From the NCBI GenBank assembly GCA_964510855.1, contig CAZEDB010000027.1, positions 1 through 16,060 of the forward strand: a stretch of DNA of 16,060 bases, in the 5' to 3' direction. The notes below the pieces were generated by a model that was not told where the DNA came from, did not search any database, and saw nothing but the letters and a program-made list of their open reading frames with translations. This document shows positions 7,394 through 15,050 of the stretch, one piece after another (positions within the stretch are counted from its first letter, which is position 1; every line of letters starts with the position of its first letter). This stretch comes from UBA8828 sp964510855 (GTDB lineage Bacteria; Verrucomicrobiota; Verrucomicrobiia; Opitutales; UBA953). A program made the translations under genes and the position numbers.

Positions 7394-9721
7394 TCAGCCC
7401 CCGATGAGTCCAAGTACCTTGCTGGCTGCCTGTCGCAAAGCCTCCCATTTGGGATGTTCGACGGACGGTCCGAAGGCGATGAGTCGTAAGGTGCTGCGCC
7501 ACTCAAGGTGAGCCCGCTCAAGATCCCCTCGCGCGGGTGATTCGGGACTATCGGCGAGGGGGCTTTTGCCGTGCAGCGCAAACTGACGGAGGATTTCTGC
7601 GCAGCCTTCGCCATAACCTTCAGGTAAGCCTTCGCGCAGGTAGCCGGGAGCGGTAAGCGAGCCAGTCGCAATGCGGCATCCTGAGGCTAAGCGACACGAA
7701 CTGCGGGCCAAGGCTCCAAGGCGTTCACCCGCGCGAAGCTCAGCTAAATCCCAAGCTAGAGCTTCGGCGTCGTAGCCTTCATCTTCTAAAGCAAAGGCGA
7801 CCGCTAAGCCTTCACCGTGTTGAAAGCGTGCTGCTACCCGTCCGCGTGGTGTAACTTGACCGTGCTTCGTAATGAGACCCAGGCGTAACCAAAGTTTCCC
7901 TTCGCGGCCACTTCGTCGTACGCCTCGACCTAGGGCTTCATCGAGGCGAATGTCTTCACGGGTTTCTTCGCGTACCTTGGGATTAATTAAGGGTTGGTCG
8001 TGGGCATCGGGTGTGACGCGGACTAAGGCCCGTCCGTAGTCGAGCCGCACTTGCAAGGCATCCCCACGGATTTCAGGTGAACCTAGGGCAACACCACCTT
8101 GGGTTAGGGCGGGAAGAATGGGAATCAGCTGACGCTCGATGGTGTCGAGATTCCAGGTCGCGGGTCGGTGACGACTTACCTCTGGACGGCGTAAAGCTTT
8201 AAGTAACCAAATCGCAGGTTCGAGGTCGGGTCGATTGGGACGGAAGTGAGCTAGGGTGATTAAGCGGCCATGCCGGACAGGTTCACTCGCAAGTCGACAG
8301 GGTGTGCCATAAGGTAAGGCTTTAAGAGAATCGGGTTTCGATAGTGCTGGGTACCAAATCTCGCCGACGCGTAGGAGTGCTTGGTTGAGGGGGACTTTTA
8401 AGGTCGGTCGTGGCCGTTGCCAGGTCCCATCTCGACCTTGGATTTCTCGTACGGTTCGCAGGGGGCCTGTGGCTGCAAGCGGCTGGTCGTCGGTTGGAGC
8501 TTCAAGGTTAGTGAGCCCAAGTTCGATGGGTTCGCGGGTGAAGAGTCGTTGCGCCAATGCGGCGGCTTCAACCAAGGGTTCGGGGGCATCTTCCATGCGA
8601 CGGAGAAACGCCGTCCAATCTAAGCCCTCGGCACGTCGCAAAGTCAGCGCCCGCGCTTCGGCAAGTCTCGGGCTGTCCGCGGTGCAAAGCGCATGTCCCC
8701 GATCATCGAGTCCACGTCTGCCAGCGCGGCCGTACATCTGGAGTAATTCATCGGGGCGAACTTCGCGAACCCTATGCCCGCTCACGTAAAGTCGTTCCGT
8801 CACCAGTACCGAACGCAGTGAAAAATTAATTCCTGCGGCTAGACCAGTGGTAGCGACCACCACGCGTAAAGCTCCTGCTTTAGCGAGTGGTTCAATCACT
8901 TCGGCGCGCTGACGAAAGGTGAGTCCGCTGTGGTGTAAGCCGATACCGCGCTTGAGTAGTCTAAAGAGATCGTCGCCCGCCGCCCCTTTCTGCTCAGAGG
9001 TCAGGATCGGGCCTCCCTCAACCGGTAAGGCATGCGCCAAGTCTTCAGCTAACGCGATGGCGGCCCGTCGCCGCGGGGCAAAGACGAGAATAGGCCCTAG
9101 CTCAGCGTGAAGCCCACGTAGAATCGCCCGTACGAGGGGGTTGCGATGATCGCCCCCGGGAGCATCGACGCCATCGAGGTTAATTTCTTCGAGCGGGACG
9201 GGTCGACGGGCTTCAACCACGGTGGCAACCGTACGACCGAGACCGCGTAGCCAATCGGCAATGGCGTCTGGGTTGCCCACACTACCACTAAGTAGGAGCA
9301 ATTGGGTTTGGGGTGGGGCTAGGGCTAAGACGGTCTCATAGGTCGGCCCGCGTTCCTCATCGGCAAGCATCTGATACTCATCAACCACCAGCAGAGCAGG
9401 AGGGCTGCCTTCAAGAAAACGAGCACGCTGCGCCTCCAGGGTCGCTACCAGCACCTTGGCATGAAGATTTTCGGCTAGGTCACCGGTAGCAATCCCTACA
9501 TCCCACCCCTTACTCTCCCATTCGTTGCGCTTATCATTAGCCAAGGCACGTGTCGGTACGGCGTAGACGGCCTGACCGCGCAGCCCCGACTCGACTAACC
9601 GTTCAAAGACTAAGGTTTTGCCTGCACCTGTGGGTGCTTGAATCACAACATCTTCCCCGTCTCTTAAGCGTCCTAATGCCTCGAGCTGCCAGAGGTCGGG
9701 TACGGTGAGTAGGTCCGGCAT
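7394..9721 (-). CDS. Ski2-like superfamily 2 (DEAD/DEAH-box) helicase
   Basis: A 775-residue ATP-dependent nucleic acid helicase. The N-terminal half has two RecA domains with motifs in order: a Q-motif-like WQLEAL (about residue 11), Walker A APTGAGKT (29-36), motif Ia VPTRALANDK, motif II DEYQ (114-117) where DEAD, DEAH or DEVH is usual, motif III SGS (145-147), LHHSGL (262-267) as in Ski2/Mtr4/Hel308 proteins, motif V ATTGLAAGINF (290-300) and motif VI QMYGRAGRRGLDDRG (328-342). The C-terminal half includes GLITKHGQVTPRGRVAARF, which looks like the winged-helix region of Ski2-type enzymes. The remainder is not recognised. Family members unwind RNA or DNA; the substrate here is unknown. It lies 43 bases upstream of rnpB on the same strand and is divergent from ppc. 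The ATG follows GCGTC. Confidence 0.88.
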   Translation of the reverse strand: MPDLLTVPDLWQLEALGRLRDGEDVVIQAPTGAGKTLVFERLVESGLRGQAVYAVPTRALANDKRNEWESKGWDVGIATGDLAENLHAKVLVATLEAQRARFLEGSPPALLVVDEYQMLADEERGPTYETVLALAPPQTQLLLLSGSVGNPDAIADWLRGLGRTVATVVEARRPVPLEEINLDGVDAPGGDHRNPLVRAILRGLHAELGPILVFAPRRRAAIALAEDLAHALPVEGGPILTSEQKGAAGDDLFRLLKRGIGLHHSGLTFRQRAEVIEPLAKAGALRVVVATTGLAAGINFSLRSVLVTERLYVSGHRVREVRPDELLQMYGRAGRRGLDDRGHALCTADSPRLAEARALTLRRAEGLDWTAFLRRMEDAPEPLVEAAALAQRLFTREPIELGLTNLEAPTDDQPLAATGPLRTVREIQGRDGTWQRPRPTLKVPLNQALLRVGEIWYPALSKPDSLKALPYGTPCRLASEPVRHGRLITLAHFRPNRPDLEPAIWLLKALRRPEVSRHRPATWNLDTIERQLIPILPALTQGGVALGSPEIRGDALQVRLDYGRALVRVTPDAHDQPLINPKVREETREDIRLDEALGRGVRRSGREGKLWLRLGLITKHGQVTPRGRVAARFQHGEGLAVAFALEDEGYDAEALAWDLAELRAGERLGALARSSCRLASGCRIATGSLTAPGYLREGLPEGYGEGCAEILRQFALHGKSPLADSPESPARGDLERAHLEWRSTLRLIAFGPSVEHPKWEALRQAASKVLGLIGG

Positions 9722-9798
9722 GACGCTCTAAAGGAAAAGAAACCCTCTAAAGAGGCAAGCCAGCGGAATGCGATTGCCCCGTCAGTGATTCCATCGCT
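9722..9798. promoter_or_regulatory. Divergent intergenic region, helicase / ppc, with a repeated octamer
   Basis: These 77 bases must hold the start signals of both divergent genes, unless promoters lie inside the coding regions. CTCTAAAG occurs twice (9726-9733 and 9745-9752), 19 bases apart or nearly two helical turns. The second copy sits in a hairpin-like inverted repeat CCTCT-AA-AGAGG (9744-9755). This could be a binding site for a regulator. No clean -35/-10 pair is visible for either gene. Confidence 0.35.
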
Positions 9799-12561
9799 AT
9801 GACGAAGTCCGTCATGCCCATCAGCAAGGAGCTCCAGCGGGGTCTAAGAAAAGTCGATCGCGACCTCGACTTCATGATGTCGTGTTTTCGCGAGGTCTTA
9901 GAGGAGCTTGGTCACAAAGATTTAGCCGGTACCTTACCTTGGATGGGTAAGCGCCGCCTGCGTGGCATCCAAATTTTTTCTTATCGGGGCGTCCAGGCTT
10001 ACTCGATTGCTTTTCAGTTGCTTAACATGGTGGAGGAAAATGCTGCGGCGCAATCGAAACGTCTGCGCGAAGATGCCCGTGGTTTGGCTTCAGATCCAGG
10101 GACATTTGGGCGTGCCTTGCAGCAGTTGAAAGAAGCCGGGTTAACCGATCGCCAAATTGCGAAACGCCTCCGGGATATTCATGTCGAGCCCGTGCTCACT
10201 GCCCACCCTACGGAGGCTAAGCGCGCAACCGTTCTCGAAATCCATCGGCAGCTCTACAAGCTGTTGGTTAAACGAGAGAATAGTATGTGGACGCGGGCTG
10301 AGCAGCTGGCGATTCGCGATGAAATCAAGGCTGCCCTCGAGTTGCTTTGGCGCACCGGGGAAATTTATCAACAGAAGCCCGACGTCGCCTCTGAGTTACG
10401 TAACGTCATTTACTTTTTAACCAATGTCTTCCCTGAGGCCATCGACCGTATGGACCTCCGGCTTCGTCAGTCTTGGGAAGAGGCGGGCTTTTCTCCTGAG
10501 CGTCTCGCGCATCCGGATGATTTACCTTTAGTAACCCTGGGTACTTGGATTGGAGGCGATCGTGACGGTCACCCGCTCGTGACCGCCGAAGTTACCGAGG
10601 GTGCGCTCGCCCTCTTCCGCCGTCGTGCCCTCGAGCTTTGGTCAGAACGCCTTGAGGCTTTGGGGCAGCGTCTTTCATTGGGCGACCATCTCCAGGACCC
10701 TCCTGAAGTTTTCTTACGACAGATTGAAAAACACGCTGCGGCGCTAGGTGAAGCGGGCGAGGCAGCCTTGGCTCGAAATCCTAAAGAAAGCTGGCGACAG
10801 TATTTAAACTTAGTACGGCTGCGTCTGCCTAATGCGGGTCAACCGGTAGAACCCCAGCAGCATGCTTCAGCTGAGGGTTTGATGGCCGACTTGCTCTTCA
10901 TGCGCGAAACCTTGTTGGAAGTGGGTGCCGCCCGGATCGTGCGTTATGATTTAGACCCTTTGATTCGTGGGGCACGCGTCTTTGGCTTCCATCTTGCCAC
11001 TATGGATATCCGCCAGAACAGCTCGTTCCATGACCGGGCTGTGGCTCAACTGATGGAAGCAGCCGGCTTACCTGGAGATGATTTTCTTAAGTGGGACAAT
11101 GAACGCCGGCTCGGTTTCCTTGAGGCTGAACTACGTTCCCCCCGCCCGTTCATTCGTGAACGCGCCAGTATCGGCACCGAAGCTGATGCGGTGCTCTCCT
11201 GTTATCGTGTCCTAGCCACACGCATCGCGCGCCATGGTGGCATGGGCTTGGGTTCTTTAATTGTTTCGATGACCCGTTCGGTGGCCGATCTCTTGGCGGT
11301 TTATCTTTTAGCTCGTGAGGCAGGGCTTACGGCCGGGGGTGTCGACAGCCCGCATTGTCTCTTACCCGTCGTACCTTTGTTTGAAACAATCGAAGACTTA
11401 GAACGTAGCACGGCCATCATGGATGCTTTCTTATCGCATCCCATGACGCGCCGCTCGCTGGAGGCGCGTAAAGCTGCCTCAGGTGATCGCGAACTTACTC
11501 AGCAAGTTATGATTGGTTATTCCGACTCCAATAAAGATGGGGGCATTTTGGCTTCACTTTGGAATCTCTACCGTGCGCAACAGCGCTTAACTGAGGTGGG
11601 GGAGAAGCATGGGGTGCGTATGGTCTTTTTCCATGGTCGCGGAGGTACGATTTCTCGAGGTGCAGGTCCAACCCACCGTTTCATCGATGCGTTACCTCAT
11701 GGTACCATTGGTGGTGAGCTCCGAATGACGGAGCAGGGTGAGACTATTAGCCAGAAGTATGCTAATCAGATTACGGCGGTAAATAATCTCGAGCTTTTGG
11801 CGGCTGGAGTAACCCAAAATACCCTTCTGCACGAAGCGGATACGCGCCGAGAAGATCCTGCGGCCAAGATTATGGATCGGTTGGCTGAACTCTCCCGCAC
11901 CGCCTATCAGGAACTCCTGCGTACTCCCGGCTTCATTGATTTCTTCCGTCAAGCCACCCCCATTGATGTGATTGAGGCCAGCCGAATTGGTTCCCGGCCT
12001 TCGCGTCGTACTGGTTTAGCTTCGATTGAAGATTTACGTGCCATCCCATGGGTGTTCGCTTGGAGTCAGTCGCGCTTTTATCTCTCGGGCTGGTATGGCG
12101 TAGGCTCAGGCTTGGCTTTACTGCGCGAGGAAGATCCTAAGGGTTACGAGTTGTTGCAATCACGTGCCGATAGCTGGGCACCGTTGCGCTACATGCTCAA
12201 GAATGCTTCGACTAGTGTCTTGGCTGCGAATCGCCGCATGATGAAGTTGTATGGCGGCATGGTTGCCGACCGGGGTCTACGCGACCGTTTCTTAGGGATT
12301 ATTCTGCGTGAACACGCCCTGACACGTCGTCACCTCGATGCCCTTTCCGAGGGAAGTTTAACCCAAGGTCGACCTCGTCTCCGTAAGGTCATTGCCTTGC
12401 GTGAAGAGGCAATTGATTTACTCCACGACCAGCAGGTTGCGCTCATCCGTGATTGGCGCCGGCTACTCGCCGAAGGCGAACGTAAGGACGCCGACGCACT
12501 CGTACCCCAACTCTTACTTTCCGTTAATGCGATTGCGGCTGGCCTTCAGACCACCGGCTGA
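9799..12561 (+). CDS. ppc: Phosphoenolpyruvate carboxylase
   Basis: Carboxylates PEP with bicarbonate to oxaloacetate, refilling the TCA cycle. The 920 residues fall in the usual 870-970 range. Catalytic segments are intact: VLTAHPTEAKRATVLEIHRQ (His136), LGTWIGGDRDGHPLVTAEV, MIGYSDSNKDGGILASLWNL, VFFHGRGGTISRGAGPTH (His612, the mobile glycine loop), IGGELRMTEQGETISQKYAN and IGSRPSRRTGL. It ends in NAIAAGLQTTG, matching the conserved C-terminal NTG-like tail that lies in the active site. Two in-frame ATGs (9799 and 9814) are possible. The first is chosen because it follows the CGCT context common to this window. There is no plant-type N-terminal phosphorylation serine motif. It is a single gene between a divergent helicase and convergent membrane genes. 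Allosteric effectors cannot be inferred. Confidence 0.97.
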   Translation: MTKSVMPISKELQRGLRKVDRDLDFMMSCFREVLEELGHKDLAGTLPWMGKRRLRGIQIFSYRGVQAYSIAFQLLNMVEENAAAQSKRLREDARGLASDPGTFGRALQQLKEAGLTDRQIAKRLRDIHVEPVLTAHPTEAKRATVLEIHRQLYKLLVKRENSMWTRAEQLAIRDEIKAALELLWRTGEIYQQKPDVASELRNVIYFLTNVFPEAIDRMDLRLRQSWEEAGFSPERLAHPDDLPLVTLGTWIGGDRDGHPLVTAEVTEGALALFRRRALELWSERLEALGQRLSLGDHLQDPPEVFLRQIEKHAAALGEAGEAALARNPKESWRQYLNLVRLRLPNAGQPVEPQQHASAEGLMADLLFMRETLLEVGAARIVRYDLDPLIRGARVFGFHLATMDIRQNSSFHDRAVAQLMEAAGLPGDDFLKWDNERRLGFLEAELRSPRPFIRERASIGTEADAVLSCYRVLATRIARHGGMGLGSLIVSMTRSVADLLAVYLLAREAGLTAGGVDSPHCLLPVVPLFETIEDLERSTAIMDAFLSHPMTRRSLEARKAASGDRELTQQVMIGYSDSNKDGGILASLWNLYRAQQRLTEVGEKHGVRMVFFHGRGGTISRGAGPTHRFIDALPHGTIGGELRMTEQGETISQKYANQITAVNNLELLAAGVTQNTLLHEADTRREDPAAKIMDRLAELSRTAYQELLRTPGFIDFFRQATPIDVIEASRIGSRPSRRTGLASIEDLRAIPWVFAWSQSRFYLSGWYGVGSGLALLREEDPKGYELLQSRADSWAPLRYMLKNASTSVLAANRRMMKLYGGMVADRGLRDRFLGIILREHALTRRHLDALSEGSLTQGRPRLRKVIALREEAIDLLHDQQVALIRDWRRLLAEGERKDADALVPQLLLSVNAIAAGLQTTG

Positions 12562-12576
12562 CCCCCTTAGAGGTTA

Positions 12577-12600
12577 GGCTGGAGCTAAATTACTTCAGCC
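12577..12600. terminator. Possible terminator hairpin between convergent ppc and membrane-protein gene
   Basis: GGCTGGAG (12577-12584) pairs with CTTCAGCC (12593-12600) through 8 bp including one G-T wobble, around an 8-base AT-rich loop. It lies 16 bases after the ppc stop and overlaps the last codons and stop of the opposite gene. There is no clear T run on either side, so termination is uncertain. Confidence 0.35.
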
Positions 12601-13036
12601 AAAGATCAGTCAGGAATCGGTTGCCGACGCGGGAGAGGAGCACGATATTCCAAAAGATAACTTGCAGGCCCAAGGAAGGGCCAAAGCCCATGGATAAAAC
12701 CTGAGAGGCTGCACTGGTCACGAGTAGGACGACGGTGCAGGTTGCCAGTGAGACTACCAGGGTTTCAAAATTGGCGGGGATGAAGGCTGAAAGTGAGGTC
12801 AAGGCCATGCAGTAGCCGGCAAAGGTGAGGGCAACTGAGACTAGGGCAACGGCTCCGATGCTGACTAAGCTACCGTCTTTACCAAAAAAGTGCTTAGCGG
12901 CGAGTCGACCTAGGTAAGGAAGTAGGACGGCGAGGAGTAGGAGGGCTACCCAGAAGCTGAGCGAACCGACATCTACCGGATGTCCGAGAACAGCTCCCCC
13001 TTGATTTCTTAGAGTGCCTTCGAATGTTAGAGCCAC
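12590..13036 (-). CDS. Unknown small integral membrane protein
   Basis: I do not recognise this 148-residue protein. It is strongly hydrophobic, with probable membrane segments at about residues 27-44, 58-80, 91-112 and perhaps 118-136. A short polar N-terminus (MALTFEGTLRNQGGAV) precedes the first. A small charged loop, AAKHFFGKDGS, lies between the first two segments. No signature motif or catalytic residues are apparent. The start codon is a GTG preceded by CTCAAC, and there is no in-frame ATG before the first span. It is the last gene of the - strand cluster, 39 bases after the transglutaminase-like gene, so it may be cotranscribed with it and share a role at the membrane. The hydrophobic character and codon use like its neighbours make a real gene likely. 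Confidence 0.65.
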   Translation of the reverse strand: MALTFEGTLRNQGGAVLGHPVDVGSLSFWVALLLLAVLLPYLGRLAAKHFFGKDGSLVSIGAVALVSVALTFAGYCMALTSLSAFIPANFETLVVSLATCTVVLLVTSAASQVLSMGFGPSLGLQVIFWNIVLLSRVGNRFLTDLWLK

Positions 13037-13075
13037 GTTGAGAAAATTAGGATTTGAGCAAGGGTTTGTCGAGCG

Positions 13076-14269
13076 TCAAGGGGCCAGTTTTAGGTCCACT
13101 ACGGTCTCTTCGCCGCCTTTAAGTTGAGCTTCTTGGATTTGGTTACCGTAGCGAAGGGTAACGGGTCCGTCGGCGAGACGCACGCGTACCCAGGGGACGT
13201 CGGCCATGTCCTGCTCAGGTCCAGCGGTGCGGACGGTTTTAAGCACCTTGCCGGCTTGACTCAGGGTTACCTCGGTTGCCTCACGTTGATCGCCCTTGAA
13301 GACGCGCACACCCACGAGTGACTCCTCTTGGGTTAAGGCAAATTTCCTTCCGCCCGCCCAGGCGTGATAAGCTGAAGTCCGGTCGACGGCATGAACGTCG
13401 CGCTGACGCATATTCCAGACGAGGGGAAAGGCTTGTCCCGTAGATACCCACGAGGTGGCGTAGATTCGGGTTAAGGCTCGATCGGGGTCAGCATAGGCGG
13501 CACGTTCTAAGAACCAGCTATGGTTGAGGCCTTTAGCGTCCGGATAATACTCCGTGAAATGCCAACCGTTATCCCATACCTCAACCCAGTTGTGGTTACC
13601 TTGTACGGTCACCCAAGTGGCACAGCCAGCAATGCGGGCGGGAATGCCCACCGCGCGAAAAGCGTCCACGAGTAAGATGGAAAGACCCGTACATGAGGCT
13701 ACGCCTTGGCGCATAGAGTCTGCGGGGCTTTGATTAGGGGCCCGTCGCTTGGTATTGTATTCGACGCCCGTGATGCCTTTGAGGGCAGCGTTGACTGCTA
13801 AGATGGCCTCCCGACGGGTTTTGCAGCCGGCAACTACAGGACGGAGCTTAGCGAGGAATTCGGCGCGCCAAGGGTCACGTGGTTCATCGAGGACGGCGTA
13901 GGGCAGGACATCATTAAGAAATATTTCCTCAGGAACATCCCGAGCCCAAGCAAACTCTCGGCGTGCGACAAGTGCGAGTCGGACATTTTCGACGATAAAG
14001 TCAGGGTTGAGTTCGCGCAGGTCGCGCCCAGGTAGCGTCGCAATCAGAAAAGCGATGGCTCGCTGTTCCTCTCCGGCAGTCTCGGGGATGATACTCGTCC
14101 AACGCTGAGCCTTTTCTAATTTACCAAAGGTCGATTCAATACGGAGATTGCTGGCGAGGATGGCTGCTTGAGCATCGGGGATGCGCAGCTCGCTGGGGTT
14201 AGGGGTGGGAGTTTCAGCTGCGCCTAAGGTCGCTAAGGTCAAGAAGCCGACTAAGGTTGCGAGGTGCAT
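13076..14269 (-). CDS. Exported transglutaminase-like (papain-fold) protein
   Basis: A 397-residue protein. Residues 1-18 look like a signal peptide (MHLATLVGFLTLATLGAAE), so it should act outside the inner membrane. The middle holds a transglutaminase-like core: GVASCTGLSILLVDAFRAVG with nucleophile Cys193, GIPARIAG, then NHNWVEVWDNGWHFTEYYPD with His226 and an acid at Glu240 or Asp244. These fit the Cys-His-Asp/Glu triad of the superfamily. The C-terminal 110 residues look like a beta-rich domain (VRVFKGDQREATEVTLSQAG, then YGNQIQEAQL) with no named match. Bacterial members are mostly proteases or peptide-bond-modifying enzymes; the substrate here is unknown. The ATG lies 7 bases after the stop of the IMPase-family gene, so the two are almost surely cotranscribed. 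Confidence 0.85.
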   Translation of the reverse strand: MHLATLVGFLTLATLGAAETPTPNPSELRIPDAQAAILASNLRIESTFGKLEKAQRWTSIIPETAGEEQRAIAFLIATLPGRDLRELNPDFIVENVRLALVARREFAWARDVPEEIFLNDVLPYAVLDEPRDPWRAEFLAKLRPVVAGCKTRREAILAVNAALKGITGVEYNTKRRAPNQSPADSMRQGVASCTGLSILLVDAFRAVGIPARIAGCATWVTVQGNHNWVEVWDNGWHFTEYYPDAKGLNHSWFLERAAYADPDRALTRIYATSWVSTGQAFPLVWNMRQRDVHAVDRTSAYHAWAGGRKFALTQEESLVGVRVFKGDQREATEVTLSQAGKVLKTVRTAGPEQDMADVPWVRVRLADGPVTLRYGNQIQEAQLKGGEETVVDLKLAP

Positions 14270-14276
14270 AGTGAAA

Positions 14277-15026
14277 TTAGCGGGTCCACTCTTCGCGGGC
14301 CGAAGCCCAGAGGTCGAAGCTCAAGGGGTGCCGTCCAGTCGGCACCATACGATAACTGCCTCCCGAGGCCTTAACTAAAGCTAGACCCGCGGCGAAATCC
14401 CAAAGGTTGGTGGCTGATTCATGATAGGTATCAGCCACGCCTTCTGCCACATAAGCGAGAGCCAGAGCGGCGCTCCCAATCATGCGGATTTTTTTGTAGC
14501 GTGCGGCTTCGCGCAGAAAAGCTTCCATGGCAGGGCCGGTTTTGTCAGCTGCGGCTGGGAATCCTGTCATCAAGCAGGCATCGGTAGAACGAGTCGCCCA
14601 CTGGGGGTGAATGTGCCGTCCGTTGACGGTGGTGCCTTCGCCGGGAATTCCTAGATAAGTCTTATCGGCAGTGAAATCTCGCAGAACGCCGAGCAGGGGT
14701 TCTTGGCCGCGCCAAAGACCAATGGAGACGCAGGTGCAAGGTTGCCGACGGAGATAATTGTAAGTGCCGTCGAGGGGATCGACAATCCAGTAAGGCTTGT
14801 CGGCGTTTAGAAGCGCAGCATCGCCTCCGAGTTCTTCGCCGATGATGGGAAGGCCTGAAGTTTCCAGTCGTTGGCGTACCAAGGTCTCGGTGTCGGCGTC
14901 GGCTTGGAGTTTAACATCATCGTCGGTTTCAGATTCGATACGACGCGAGGCACTCGTAGTCAGTAGTTGGCCTGCTTCATGGGCAGTTGCGAGGGCTAGG
15001 TCACGCCAGGCAGGCAATCCGTTCAT
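14277..15026 (-). CDS. Inositol-monophosphatase-family phosphatase
   Basis: A 249-residue metal-dependent phosphatase of the IMPase / FBPase-like superfamily. The metal-binding signatures are IIGEELGG (Glu64 and Glu65), WIVDPLDGTYNYLRRQP (Asp83, Asp86) and NLWDFAAGLALVKASGG (Asp210). RMIGSAALALAYVAEGVADT is the usual region before the third motif. Members hydrolyse inositol phosphates, 3'-phosphoadenosine phosphates (CysQ), fructose bisphosphate or histidinol phosphate (HisN), and the motifs do not separate these. As the HisB in this window has no phosphatase domain, a HisN role is possible but only inferred. It sits between a TauE/SafE-type permease gene and the transglutaminase-like gene. 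The ATG follows TACCT, without a Shine-Dalgarno. Confidence 0.92.
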   Translation of the reverse strand: MNGLPAWRDLALATAHEAGQLLTTSASRRIESETDDDVKLQADADTETLVRQRLETSGLPIIGEELGGDAALLNADKPYWIVDPLDGTYNYLRRQPCTCVSIGLWRGQEPLLGVLRDFTADKTYLGIPGEGTTVNGRHIHPQWATRSTDACLMTGFPAAADKTGPAMEAFLREAARYKKIRMIGSAALALAYVAEGVADTYHESATNLWDFAAGLALVKASGGSYRMVPTGRHPLSFDLWASAREEWTR

Positions 15027-15050
15027 AGGTAGTCTCTAGACGTTCTAAGC

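Noticed and set aside
8385..9110. Several + strand reading frames opposite the helicase gene
   Set aside because: They are antisense shadows: their composition is arginine- and serine-rich, and the - strand frame has an unbroken set of helicase motifs.
14220..14260. Repeated CTAAGG in the region coding the signal peptide of the transglutaminase-like protein
   Set aside because: It arises from alternating Thr-Leu or similar codons with TTA leucine, not from a DNA repeat element.
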